Assembly (NCBI RefSeq): GCF_014696065.1
Contig: NZ_JACJPL010000026.1
Location: 558,001-622,000 of the forward strand
Length of the DNA: 64,000 nucleotides
From: Leptolyngbya sp. FACHB-261
GTDB lineage: Bacteria > Cyanobacteriota > Cyanobacteriia > FACHB-261
Direction of reading: 5' to 3'
A model generated the notes under the pieces. It saw nothing but the letters and a program-made list of their open reading frames with translations. It did not search any database and was not told the DNA's origin. The position numbers and the translations under genes are program-made. Positions 1 through 8,245 of this stretch are shown here, piece by piece (the stretch's first letter is position 1; each line of letters starts with the position of its first letter).

Positions 1-978
1 GGCCTTCAGTTAACAGAACAACCGCAACCCAGGCCAAGCCAAGCAGAAGTACTGGTCAAATTAGAGGCAGTCTCCCTCAATTATGTGGATCTGCTTGTTG
101 TCAAAGGCTTACTCAATTCAAACTTACCCCTGCCTTACATTCCAGTAAGTGATGGAGCAGGTGTCGTTGAACAAGTGGGTGAAGGTGTCACAGCTTTTAA
201 GCCTGGGGATCGGGTCGTGACGACTTTTATTCCTGACTGGTTGAATGGCAAACCAACGCCGCAAGAAACTGATTACGCCACACGGCAGGGCCTAGGCCAA
301 GTACCAGGCCAACTTTCAGAATACAAGAGCTTTCAGTCGAATCAATTGATTCATAGCCCAGCCAATCTTTCTACCCTTGAAGCCTCAACTTTACCGATTG
401 CTGGGCTCACTGCCTGGAATGCTTTAGGGTATGGCAATTTGCAAGCTGGGGAAACTGTTTTGCTGCACGGGACTGGCGGCGTGTCTATCTTTGCATTGCA
501 ATTCGCCAAAGCGCGAGGGGCACGAGTGATCATCACCTCTAGTAGTGATGCCAAGCTCAAGCAAGCCCAAGCCTTGGGAGCCGACTACCTAATCAACTAC
601 AAAAACACGCCAGACTGGGAAGGGCTGGTGCACCAGTTCACTGAAGGCGAGGGAGCTGATGTCATTGTTGAAACCGTCGGCGGTCAAAATTTGCAGCGCT
701 CGCTTAATGTAGTTCGCATGGGCGGTTGCATCCCCATTGTCGGCTTGCTAGATGGTTTTAATACCAACATCAACACCTTAACGCTGTTGCACCAACAAGC
801 GACCATTCGAGGCATGGAAGTTGGTAGCACCCAAGACTTCGAGACGATGAATCAGGCGATTGAAGTCCATGACATTCATCCAGTGATCGACAAAGTTTTC
901 CCAATTGAGCAAACGCAACAAGCCTTTGAATATCTCGACCAGGGTTTGCACTTCGGCAAAGTTGTGATCACGTTCTGA
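1..978 (+). CDS. Zinc-independent MDR oxidoreductase (quinone oxidoreductase-like), 5' end outside window
   Basis: The reading frame is already open at base 1, so the true start lies upstream; the GTG at 85 falls inside the conserved MDR segment SLNYVDLLVVKG and is not the start. A GroES-like N-terminal domain is followed by a Rossmann domain with HGTGGVSIFALQFAKARGA, the NAD(P)-binding turn, then VIITSSSDAKL and ADVIVETVGG. The cysteine lobe of zinc alcohol dehydrogenases is absent, so this is the zinc-less quinone-oxidoreductase/enoyl-reductase branch of the medium-chain dehydrogenase/reductase family, which reduces quinones or enones with NADPH. The substrate cannot be predicted. It ends 125 bp before a convergent VOC gene. 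Confidence 0.85.
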   Translation, partial: GLQLTEQPQPRPSQAEVLVKLEAVSLNYVDLLVVKGLLNSNLPLPYIPVSDGAGVVEQVGEGVTAFKPGDRVVTTFIPDWLNGKPTPQETDYATRQGLGQVPGQLSEYKSFQSNQLIHSPANLSTLEASTLPIAGLTAWNALGYGNLQAGETVLLHGTGGVSIFALQFAKARGARVIITSSSDAKLKQAQALGADYLINYKNTPDWEGLVHQFTEGEGADVIVETVGGQNLQRSLNVVRMGGCIPIVGLLDGFNTNINTLTLLHQQATIRGMEVGSTQDFETMNQAIEVHDIHPVIDKVFPIEQTQQAFEYLDQGLHFGKVVITF

Positions 979-1102
979 GTGTCGCTAGATTTTGATCCTT
1001 AAATGGCCACTCCATCCTCAGACCCAAGCCTAGTTAAACTCAGTTCTTGCGAACCATGTTCTCTAGCTAACCTTGTGAAAATTGGAGTAACTCTTCTGCT
1101 AG

Positions 1103-1558
1103 TCATGCTTTCGGCTGATAGAGTTCGATCAAAATGCCGTTGTTGTCTTTGAAGAAAGCAAATCGCTCCCCATCAGAATCAGGCACTTCACCGATTTCAG
1201 TGACAAATTCAACTCCCCGATCTTTCAGAGCAGCGACTGCCTGCTCTACATCGTCAACTGCAAATGCAATATGCTTCAGACCTCGCACGGCTAAATCAGT
1301 TGCAAGTTCGGAGTGATAATCTGGCATTACTGATGAGTTTGCCAACTCGAAAACCTCAATGCGAAAGTCGTTCAAAGTCATGAAAGCAACTCTTGCATTC
1401 ATAGCTGGCATCTCGTATCTAAAGCCAGGCGTGAAACCTAGCTTTTCAGCGTACCAATTCATTGTTTCCTCTAAGCCAGTGACTGAGATAGCAAAGTGAT
1501 GAAGATGTAGGTTTAGAGATAAAGGCTGATGAATTTTGAGATCGGTAGTCTGTGTCAT
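1103..1558 (-). CDS. VOC / glyoxalase-family protein
   Basis: A 151-residue single-domain protein. After about 18 leader residues comes LHHFAISVTGLEETMNWYAE, a typical first beta-alpha module of the vicinal oxygen chelate fold with its metal-binding histidine. The second module has LKHIAFAVDDVEQAVAALK and ends FFKDNNGILIELYQP, where the glutamate is the usual last metal ligand. The family includes glyoxalase I, extradiol dioxygenases and resistance proteins; the reaction here is not predictable. It is the last gene of a minus-strand group with the SDR and NTF2-like genes upstream (gaps of about 90 bp), which suggests one small-molecule modification or detoxification unit. Confidence 0.85.
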   Translation of the reverse strand: MTQTTDLKIHQPLSLNLHLHHFAISVTGLEETMNWYAEKLGFTPGFRYEMPAMNARVAFMTLNDFRIEVFELANSSVMPDYHSELATDLAVRGLKHIAFAVDDVEQAVAALKDRGVEFVTEIGEVPDSDGERFAFFKDNNGILIELYQPKA

Positions 1559-1648
1559 TGCAGTAACCTCTTTCTGTCTACTCGTTCTCGTGATGCATCA
1601 CTTCTTGAATAGCTTCAAAAAATTGAGCTGGCGAATCTTCTGAACGTC

Positions 1649-2452
1649 TTAGAGCGTGACAATGCTACCGCCATCAATTCGAATGTTGGTTCCATTGATG
1701 TAACCAGCTAAAGGGCTGCTCAAAAACGTCACTAAATTGGCAATATCTTCAGGTTGAGCCAAGCGACCTGTTGGATTATCTAACTCTGTCGTCAATACAT
1801 GCCGCTCAATCTCTTCCCATTCGGTACTGCGGCCTTCTCTGGCGGCAGCTTCGGTCATGCGCTGGCGGATTTGTTCAGTAACAATGATGCCAGGGCTAAC
1901 CACATTCACAGTGACCCCGGTACGGTCAAATCGCTTCGATAAACTTTTGGTCAGATTGAGCACGGCGCACTTAGCGGCTGCGTAATCTGGCATCATGGCA
2001 AACGGTTGCAGCGATTGAGCACTGGCAATATTGATGATGCGCCCCCAGCCCAAGGTTTCCATGTGGGGTTTCAAGGCATTGACTAGACGTACGATGACGA
2101 GGACAACGCCGTCATACATCGCTGCCCAGTCTTCAGCGCTCACATCATCCCAAGTTTCGTAATAGCCAATCAGCGCAGCGTTATTGACCAGAATATCAAC
2201 ACCACCCAATGCCTCAAGCGCATCATGGGCAACTTGTTGAGCGCCTGCCGTTGTACTGAGATCGCCAATGACCACAGCCGCCTTGCCACCTTCTGCTCGA
2301 CTCTCGGCAGCAACTGTCTCTGCTCGCTCTGAGTTCCGGCCATGTACAACCACATGAGCTCCCTCACGTGCGAGTGTTTTAGCAATAGCAGCGCCTGTGC
2401 CTGCGCTAGAGCCTGTGATCAAGGCTCGTTTATGTTTAAGAGCAAGGTCCAT
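1649..2452 (-). CDS. SDR-family NAD(P)-dependent oxidoreductase
   Basis: A classical short-chain dehydrogenase/reductase of 267 residues. Visible motifs are the cofactor loop TGSSAGTGAA near residue 14, VNNAA, the active-site region IINIASAQS followed by YAAAK (Tyr and Lys of the catalytic tetrad), and the C-terminal RIDGGSIVTL typical of FabG-like SDRs. The loop after the second strand has HGRNSER, consistent with NADP(H) preference. Substrate unknown. It sits between a VOC gene and an NTF2-like gene on the same strand, with gaps of about 90 bp on either side. Confidence 0.9.
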   Translation of the reverse strand: MDLALKHKRALITGSSAGTGAAIAKTLAREGAHVVVHGRNSERAETVAAESRAEGGKAAVVIGDLSTTAGAQQVAHDALEALGGVDILVNNAALIGYYETWDDVSAEDWAAMYDGVVLVIVRLVNALKPHMETLGWGRIINIASAQSLQPFAMMPDYAAAKCAVLNLTKSLSKRFDRTGVTVNVVSPGIIVTEQIRQRMTEAAAREGRSTEWEEIERHVLTTELDNPTGRLAQPEDIANLVTFLSSPLAGYINGTNIRIDGGSIVTL

Positions 2453-2542
2453 TCAATATCCTTGTTATTGGCAAGATAGTTGCCCGATCAGTTGCCCCTA
2501 GTAATTTAGATGAATTGGTGACAGCTTAAGGTTTAACTCTAC

Positions 2543-2917
2543 CTAAGCCTGACTATCCGCATAGACTGGCGAGATGTCCATGTTCATACGGAAGTCATAG
2601 ATTTGGTCATTACGTGAGCGTAGAATACTGGCACAGGGTAGGGTTACCTGAGTGCCATTCTTACGCGTGTAGGTCACATCCACCTCGTACACTGCCGAGT
2701 TACCGTCCTCGCCCAACCATAGCCCCATATTTTCGTGATGCATGGTCTGAATGGTTGCGAAGAACTGGGCGAGTGAATCGCGGATAGCTTGCTTACCCAC
2801 TACAGGAGGTTGGTTGCTAAACCGAAACTTACCGTCATCGCTGAAGTAGGCGACGATTGCATCTGGGTTCAGGGTGTCTACCGTTTTGAAATAGTGCTGT
2901 ACCCACTTAGCGTCCAT
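2543..2917 (-). CDS. NTF2-like / SnoaL-like small protein
   Basis: A 124-residue protein with the pattern of a single cone-shaped NTF2 fold: an N-terminal helix, VDTLNPDAIVAYFSDDGKFRFS, GKQAIRDSLAQFFATI, then strand-rich ENMGLWLGEDGNSAVYEVDVTYTRKNG. This fold is used by ketosteroid isomerase, SnoaL cyclases and scytalone dehydratase, but also by non-enzymatic ligand carriers. No catalytic residue can be assigned. It heads the minus-strand group SDR-VOC, so it may act on or bind the same ligand. Confidence 0.8.
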   Translation of the reverse strand: MDAKWVQHYFKTVDTLNPDAIVAYFSDDGKFRFSNQPPVVGKQAIRDSLAQFFATIQTMHHENMGLWLGEDGNSAVYEVDVTYTRKNGTQVTLPCASILRSRNDQIYDFRMNMDISPVYADSQA

Positions 2918-3329
2918 TGACTGCTGCCTCTTCTGGCGTTTGTTTGGGCTAAAGAATGTTTAGCAATAGCTTGTTTTCAGTCATTTAAGGGCTACCTGAG
3001 CAGTGATCACACTCCTCCAAAGGTAGAGGTTTGTAACGGTTTCATATTGATTAAGGTCAAGGCGAGCGCTTTAAGATGTTGATAAACACAGCTTAACCAG
3101 CATACCTCCAATAAATTTTATACAGAATTTTCAGCACAAAGTTTGCATCAGATAACAATGATGCAAGGAGGTTTCTTTGATGAAGATTACTATTCTGTGA
3201 CTCCTGCTCCTTGACAAATAAGAAGTTGAAACAGGTACATTTAGAAATCTACAAAGCAATCCTTAAATACGCAGCTTTCAAGCTTATCTTGTAAGATTCT
3301 TCACGTATCCTGTTCCAATCTCGTAATAA
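2918..3329. other. Intergenic region, 412 bp
   Basis: No gene of normal length is visible. The one notable feature is a perfect Shine-Dalgarno sequence AAGGAGG (3165-3171) placed 8 bases before an ATG on the plus strand (3180), which opens only six codons (MKITIL, stop at 3198-3200). MKITIL is a common beginning of Rossmann-fold oxidoreductases, so this may be the decapitated start of a lost gene or a leader peptide. The rest is AT-rich and presumably carries the promoter of the minus-strand NTF2-like gene. Confidence 0.5.
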
Positions 3330-4079
3330 CTACCACAATAGTTGAACTGGCATACCAAACCTTCGCATTTCAGCAAAAAACTTGCCCTGAGGGCCTCCAT
3401 CCGGTAGGGTTGCTAAATATAAGGCTGTCTCGGCCCCCTCTTCAGCGGTAAATGGAGCGTCAGCACCACCCATATCTGTTTTTAACCAACCTGGTGAATA
3501 CGCATTGATGAGAACATTTGTTTCTTGAAGCTCTTTGGCAAGAATAGCTGTCACCGCATTAAGACCCACCTTAGAAATTCGATACGAGGGAACTATTGGA
3601 TAACTGTCCTCACTCATTAAACTAAGTGATGCCATTTCCGTCGAAACATTTACAATCCGACCATAATTCTGCTGTTTCATGAATGGGATTAAGGCTTGGC
3701 AGAGTTGAATGACAGCTAAAACATTGGTAGTAAAAGTAGAGAGCACGGTTTCCATCTGAGCCGTGAGCAAACTTGCTTCTTCCACGTGTCCCGATGAGTT
3801 CACTCCAGCATTGTTCACAAGGATATCAACTTTGCCGTAGGTCTGTCTTAACCAGTTGGCAAGCTGTTGAATACTTTGGGCATCTGTAACATCTAGCGTA
3901 TGATAGTCTGCTTGTATCCCTTCAGCCACCAACTGCTCTTTTGCAGCTAATCCTTCTGCTTCTCGACGGCTAGTTATGATCACCCTAATGTCTTGTTGAT
4001 GCCCTAACTTACGGGCGATCGCATACCCCAACCCTCGATTACTGCCTGTGACAACTGCAATTTTCGGTTGTTCCATCAT
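3330..4079 (-). CDS. SDR-family oxidoreductase (carbonyl-reductase-like)
   Basis: A 249-residue SDR distinct from its neighbour at 1649-2452. It has VTGSNRGLGYAIA near the N-terminus, LVNNAGVNSSGHVEEA, the serine segment RIVNVSTEMASLS and YRISK as the YxxxK catalytic pair, followed by VLINAYSPGWLKTDMGG. The long gap between Ser and Tyr and the TDMGG motif recall monomeric carbonyl reductases and their bacterial relatives. TSRRE after the second strand suggests NADPH. The first codons may be ATG-ATG, and either could start. It is preceded on the same strand by a transposon remnant and followed by a 412-bp gap. Confidence 0.88.
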   Translation of the reverse strand: MMEQPKIAVVTGSNRGLGYAIARKLGHQQDIRVIITSRREAEGLAAKEQLVAEGIQADYHTLDVTDAQSIQQLANWLRQTYGKVDILVNNAGVNSSGHVEEASLLTAQMETVLSTFTTNVLAVIQLCQALIPFMKQQNYGRIVNVSTEMASLSLMSEDSYPIVPSYRISKVGLNAVTAILAKELQETNVLINAYSPGWLKTDMGGADAPFTAEEGAETALYLATLPDGGPQGKFFAEMRRFGMPVQLLW

Positions 4080-4171
4080 GGTGATTCTCCTTGAATGCTA
4101 GGTGCTAGAGGGGTTAATAAATTAACCGTTTGTTGCACATCTTACTCAGTAATTTGGGTGCGTCAATGTGA

Positions 4172-4601
4172 TCATGTCAATCTTTCAATTGGTACAGCAT
4201 CAGTGGCGCAATAGGAATCATTTATGGCATTCGTGTGACTGGAGAGCAAAGGCAATCGGGGTAGAAGGTTGGCTGTGGCATTCTCCTCTGTGAAACTAAC
4301 TTGCAATAATTGCTCTTGAGACATTGCTTTCACTCTTCCATCTGGGTTTCTTCTCACCCTGCTTTCTCTCTTTAGGTTTGAAGCCTTTGCTAATGCCTTA
4401 TGAAGGAGACTTGGATAAATTCTTGCTATTTTGCTTTAACTGTTCTTTGAGCAATTGATTCTCTGCTTGTACTTCTTCGTATCACCGTTCTAATTGCTCG
4501 ATCCGCTCAATCAAACTCTGCGCCAATCCCTTGACGCTCTCTGAGTTTCCCCAGTCTGCTTGGCTGATCTCATGGGTCAAGTTAGAGGAACCCCCTGCCA
4601 T
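4172..4601 (-). pseudogene. Decayed IS66-like transposase N-terminus
   Basis: Read on the minus strand from ATG at 4601, the frame gives 39 residues, an in-frame TGA, then YEEVQAENQLLKEQLKQNSK and LSKSPS to a TAA at 4398-4400. This matches the coiled-coil plus NSxNSSKPPS segment at the start of IS66-type transposases. Past the TAA the same frame continues GFKPKERKQGEKKPR, like the basic stretch that follows in the family. At least two stops and loss of everything downstream make it a relic. A 61-residue open frame at 4172-4357 in another register is best seen as part of this debris, although its own origin is not clear. Terminal inverted repeats were not found. Confidence 0.65.
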
Positions 4602-4717
4602 CTTGGTAGCCCAACAGCACCTCGCTTTTTCTCAATCCCTTAATTCAACGCCGTCAATGTATGAGGTTTGTCGGCGACTTCTATAGGTTTAGGCTCAGGT
4701 TTAAGGTTGTTTGGGAC

Positions 4718-5128
4718 TTAGCCTAAAGCACCTATTTGTCGCATGCCCAGCAGCCAGTCTTCGACATGCCATGACTCAGCAATGCGGTCGTCTTCTAAGC
4801 GATGAAAGTCATGGGCAAAAATTTGGATGGGCTTGCCAGAAGCAGGAGCACCAAACCAGAAACCCTGTTGTGTTCCGGTGATGACAGCGCGAACGGCGAC
4901 TATATCACCCTCAGAAATTGTGCTTTCTACGTTGAAACGCACATCGGGGAAGGCTTCTAGAAGCGCTATTGAAATCGGTTTATACTTCTCAAAATCAGAT
5001 CCTGCTCTAGGCAAATCAGGATGAATTTTCCAATTGGGTTGTAGCACCTGCCCTAGTGCCTCTAAGTCCCTCTTGTTGAAAGCATCGTAGAAGCGCACAG
5101 CTGTCTGCTTAAGAGTGAGTAAAGTCAT
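4718..5128 (-). CDS. SnoaL-like ester cyclase / polyketide cyclase-family protein
   Basis: The start is set at ATG 5128 (MTLLTLKQTAVRFYDAFNKR), giving 136 residues. The frame is open further upstream, but the extra 83 residues show no family likeness and run toward the nickel transporter gene. The protein has the SnoaL-like signature: AFNKRDLEALGQVLQPNW, FPDVRFNVESTISEGDIVAV, then a GTQQGFWFGAPASGKPI loop and HDFHRLEDDRIAESWHVED, where His/Asp residues in this family carry the acid-base chemistry. Such proteins cyclise esters or serve as ligand-binding proteins. Function in this genome unknown; it is the second NTF2-fold gene in the first 5 kb. Confidence 0.8.
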   Translation of the reverse strand: MTLLTLKQTAVRFYDAFNKRDLEALGQVLQPNWKIHPDLPRAGSDFEKYKPISIALLEAFPDVRFNVESTISEGDIVAVRAVITGTQQGFWFGAPASGKPIQIFAHDFHRLEDDRIAESWHVEDWLLGMRQIGALG

Positions 5129-5336
5129 CAGCGTTAGGACAAAAGTTGAGTGACTTGGCTTAGACGCTACAAGATTGCACTTAGAGTTTGACCGGCTAAG
5201 GTTAGCCTGCAATCTGCAAAATAATCTTGCTCTGATTGCGCTTTTGTTGCAAATGATGTTGCAAATAGTCGCCGGCAACTGTAGCTGTAGCATTAGGTCA
5301 CTCTCATGCCTTGACCCTGAGTTCACTGATCCTGAG

Positions 5337-6188
5337 CTACATAACTGCCATTGCTGAGATTGCACTTCCTGCCACAATCACGGCACCTGCTGAAAAGAGC
5401 GAAAGACGCTCCAGCCAAAGGCCGCTGGCTGGGAAGTGATCGAGCCACTGGCGCAAATAAACCACGACCAATCCAAGCGCGATCAACACCGACGCTAAGC
5501 CTAGGCTGAAGGCGCTGACTAAGGCGAGACCGTAATAAACTTGATGCAAAGCAATCGCGCTCAGCATCAGGACTAAGCCAGAGGGGCAAGGGATAATCCC
5601 ACCAGCAATGCCCAAACCTAGAACTGAAGAATGCCCAAGCTGCTGACTATGGTGATGATGATCAAGATGGTGATGATCATGATCATGATGCCCGTGGTCA
5701 TGATACTCGTGGTCATGACTATGCGAATGAGAGTGAGGCTGTTCAGATAGCCGTTGGTCCAATAGCCAAAAGCCAACTCCACAAACCGTCAAGCCACTTA
5801 GCAGGCTCAAGATTGGATACAGTGCTTCGGAGACAATATATTGAGACGCGAGACTGGCCACAATGCCCAATAAAAAGACTGCGATTGTATGCGTGAAAGT
5901 TGTCACGAGCCCCAACAGGATTGCTTGCTGCGGAGTGCCCTGCTTGCCTACTAGATAAGCTGCCACCATCGTCTTGCCATGTCCGGGTGAGAGCGCATGA
6001 CCAACCCCAAATAAAAACGCTAATCCTAAACCTGTAAGCGCTAGTGAAGGCGTGAGCGTCTGTTGCAGTAAGTGCTTGGCAAAGAAGTCACCATGTCCCG
6101 GATGGGCAAATGCAGGTGGAGTGACTAGGCAAACCCCTACCACAATCCATAAAACTGCAAAAACTCGATGCCAAAGCGATTGCGTCAT
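5337..6188 (-). CDS. NicO/RcnA-type nickel-cobalt transporter with His-rich loop
   Basis: A 283-residue membrane protein. Residues 1-28 form a signal-peptide-like or first TM segment ending AFAHPGHGD, followed by helices with the family motifs GVGHALSPGHGKTM (metal-binding HxxxxxH in TM2) and TTFTHTIAVFLLG (HT motif). Residues about 152-186 are an almost pure His/Asp loop, then GGIIPCPSGLVLML in a later helix. These are features of the NicO superfamily, which includes RcnA efflux pumps and uptake systems; the His-rich loop buffers or senses Ni/Co. Direction of transport cannot be read from sequence. Its ATG overlaps the upstream gene's stop (ATGA at 6185-6188), so the two are translationally coupled. 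Confidence 0.85.
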   Translation of the reverse strand: MTQSLWHRVFAVLWIVVGVCLVTPPAFAHPGHGDFFAKHLLQQTLTPSLALTGLGLAFLFGVGHALSPGHGKTMVAAYLVGKQGTPQQAILLGLVTTFTHTIAVFLLGIVASLASQYIVSEALYPILSLLSGLTVCGVGFWLLDQRLSEQPHSHSHSHDHEYHDHGHHDHDHHHLDHHHHSQQLGHSSVLGLGIAGGIIPCPSGLVLMLSAIALHQVYYGLALVSAFSLGLASVLIALGLVVVYLRQWLDHFPASGLWLERLSLFSAGAVIVAGSAISAMAVM

Positions 6189-6637
6189 GGCGCTTCCTGA
6201 AGTTCTGAACGGTTTCGTTGATAGAGCCAGAAGCCCACCCCAGCCAATATTTCGTTAATCGCAGCAACAACCACATTTGGGTAAATCGTAATGCCTAAAA
6301 GTTGTGGCAATGCTTCATTGGGGTCGGCGTTAAGGCTGGTTCCAGGAACTAGCGCAGTGGTGAAGAAGAAGGGCAACCAGAAAAGTACAGGTACTAAGGT
6401 CGCGACGAGCGTGCTGATATAGGGCTCGCGCGAGCGTCGCCACAGTAGCCATAGTGCTACAACCGACATGCTAGCTAAGAGCCATAGCATGGCGACATCA
6501 TGAAACCGTGCATGGGGATGCCATTCCGGATTGAAGAGATGAGAGGCATTCCAATCGACGAGCGTCGAGACAACGGCTGTATTGAGCACCACGACCGAGA
6601 GCAGAATCCGGCCAAGCTTCCGATTTGACATACCCAA
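6185..6637 (-). CDS. Membrane protein coupled to the Ni/Co transporter
   Basis: 150 residues with about four hydrophobic segments: ILLSVVVLNTAVVSTLV, VAMLWLLASMSVVALWLLW, TLVATLVPVLFWLPFFFTT and VVVAAINEILAGVGFWLY. Between the first two lies HLFNPEWHPHARFHD, rich in His and acidic residues and possibly a metal-binding site; I recall a similar pattern in a family of uncharacterised membrane proteins (DUF6640-like), not verified. It overlaps the transporter by 4 bases, which strongly suggests a joint role, perhaps delivering or gating Ni/Co. Start: ATG at 6637, with a second ATG two codons later. Confidence 0.75.
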   Translation of the reverse strand: MGMSNRKLGRILLSVVVLNTAVVSTLVDWNASHLFNPEWHPHARFHDVAMLWLLASMSVVALWLLWRRSREPYISTLVATLVPVLFWLPFFFTTALVPGTSLNADPNEALPQLLGITIYPNVVVAAINEILAGVGFWLYQRNRSELQEAP

Positions 6638-6815
6638 AAGAATTGTTGGATGTTCTAACTACCCGCAGAGCATACCTTAACCTCAGCAATACGAACTTGT
6701 CACAGGATAATAATTCAATATTTCTATATTTTCTACAGATCCCTTTCAAGAGTGTGCTGAAAAGTTTCTTGAATGCTACGAAACTTGATTCTGATCAATA
6801 AAATCAGCCTAGCCT

Positions 6816-7427
6816 TTAAGATTTAGATTGCCACAAAACACGCACATCAATTGAGCGAATACCAGCGCGACGAGCCGCTTCTAAGCCTCCCTCGCTGTCT
6901 TCGTAAATAAGGCAGTCTTCAGGCGCGATGCCGAGCCGCTGAGAGGCCAGGAGAAAAATATCTGGCTCGGGTTTGCCCCGCTCCACGTCATTAACACTGA
7001 CAACAACGTCGAAGAAATTGCGCAGTTTGATAGCCTCAAGGGTTGCTTCAAGTACGGCTCTCTCGCCACCTGAGGCAACGGCCATAGGAGTTTTGCCATA
7101 GTGCAGGCGCACAATGTCTGCTACTGCCTGAATTTCTTGGATGCTGTGAATGAGGGTATGGTAGTGCTCTTGCCTGGCTGCAATCACTGCCTCTGAGTTG
7201 AATTGGTAGCCAAATGCTTCTTTGAGCAATTGCAGCATTTCCATGGCTGAAGTGCCGCAGTACTGGTAATACCAGTCTCTAGAAATATCTGCGCCAGCAG
7301 CTTGCAATGAAATAGACCAGGTTTGAAAGTGAACGGGCAAGGTATCGGCCAGAGTGCCATCGCAATCGAAGATCAGTGCTTTGTAGGGTGGGGTCGGCGC
7401 AATTGCGGTGATGTTCGCGACGTTCAT
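6816..7427 (-). CDS. HAD-superfamily phosphatase (beta-phosphoglucomutase-like)
   Basis: 203 residues. Motif I is ALIFDCDGTLADT (nucleophile and acid Asp at the DxD position), motif II threonine/serine in MAVASGGERAVLEATLEA, and motifs III-IV in GKPEPDIFLLASQRLGI with EDSEGGLEAARRAGI. The alpha-helical C1 cap spans roughly residues 35-95. This is the class that holds beta-phosphoglucomutase, phosphoglycolate phosphatase and sugar-phosphate phosphatases. The DCDGTLADT form fits a sugar-phosphatase or mutase, but the substrate is undetermined. It lies about 90 bp downstream of the Fur-family gene on the same strand. Confidence 0.88.
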   Translation of the reverse strand: MNVANITAIAPTPPYKALIFDCDGTLADTLPVHFQTWSISLQAAGADISRDWYYQYCGTSAMEMLQLLKEAFGYQFNSEAVIAARQEHYHTLIHSIQEIQAVADIVRLHYGKTPMAVASGGERAVLEATLEAIKLRNFFDVVVSVNDVERGKPEPDIFLLASQRLGIAPEDCLIYEDSEGGLEAARRAGIRSIDVRVLWQSKS

Positions 7428-7519
7428 AGTTCAGCAGTAGGTGACGTTACTCAGTGGCAGGAGATCTACAACCACTGCTCACAACTTACCGTGATCAATG
7501 AGCCCACACCCCCAACCAA

Positions 7520-7954
7520 TTAGGCTGAGTTGTTCTGCAATCGGTGATGCGCAAAAAACTCGACCCGATACTCGGTAATCTCTAGGCCAAGCAGATCCTC
7601 CACAGCCGCAATGACCTCAGGTGGCAAGGTCACCATGACATTGACAATGTGTCCGTCATCCAGGCAGTGGACATGGGAGTGGCACAGGGTTTGATGGCTG
7701 TAGAGACATCCCTCTGCGGTCTCTAGCCGCTCAACAACGCCGATCTTGGACAGCACATCGAGATTTTGGTAGACCGAGGTGTGGCCAATGTCTTCGCCTC
7801 GCTGGTGTAAACGGTCGTAAATTGTCCTTGCCAGCAAATGTTCGTCGCTCTCCCACAGCAGTTTGAGGATCAGCTGACGTTGCTTGCTCAGGCGCAGTCC
7901 TTGCTTGGAGCAATACTTCAAAGCAGCTTCGTAAGATTTCAGATGGGGAGCCAT
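7520..7954 (-). CDS. Fur-family transcriptional regulator
   Basis: 144 residues. The N-terminal winged helix is seen in SKQGLRLSKQRQLILKLLWE and the recognition helix region GHTSVYQNLDVLSKIGVVER. The dimerisation/metal domain has HSHVHCLDDGHIVNV, the HxHxxC-type metal ligands, then a strand-helix end with EITEYRVEFFAHH. The second structural CxxC pair seen in many Fur/PerR/Zur proteins is not visible. Which metal or peroxide it senses is therefore open; the neighbouring truncated Dps-like gene hints at PerR-like duty, and the Ni/Co transporter downstream hints at metal control. A dyad sits 54 bp upstream of its start. Confidence 0.87.
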   Translation of the reverse strand: MAPHLKSYEAALKYCSKQGLRLSKQRQLILKLLWESDEHLLARTIYDRLHQRGEDIGHTSVYQNLDVLSKIGVVERLETAEGCLYSHQTLCHSHVHCLDDGHIVNVMVTLPPEVIAAVEDLLGLEITEYRVEFFAHHRLQNNSA

Positions 7955-8007
7955 TTGATCCAGCTCCTAAACCAAGCTCTCTTTCTTCTATAGTGCTACA
8001 AAAAACT

Positions 8008-8024
8008 ATACTCATATCGAGTAT
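8008..8024. promoter_or_regulatory. Candidate Fur-family operator (dyad ATACTC-N5-GAGTAT)
   Basis: A 17-bp inverted repeat with perfect 6-bp arms, ATACTC and GAGTAT, separated by ATATC. It lies in the region between the divergently oriented Fur-family gene (start 7954) and the truncated Dps-like frame (start 8246). Fur-family proteins bind AT-rich palindromes of similar length. The match is to structure, not to a known consensus box, so autoregulation is an inference. Confidence 0.45.
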
Positions 8025-8245
8025 GAACAAACATCAAGTCTGCTGTTCTTTTTTGCCAAATTCTCACACAATTGAGTTGTGCAATAGGCAAAGGATCTGC
8101 TGAAAAGCTAGTCCTGAACTCTGTTGTTTAATCGTCCTGACGCTTTGCTGTTTCTACATTCGCCACAATAGAAACAGCGGGTGAGGAGTGGCTTAAATTC
8201 AATCAATTGCTTTAAAAACCTTCTTGAGAACAGGGGGATTTCATC

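Noticed and set aside
5129-5377. N-terminal extension of the ester-cyclase frame
   Set aside because: The 83 upstream residues lack family likeness and overlap the 3' end of the Ni/Co transporter gene, so the ATG at 5128 is preferred.
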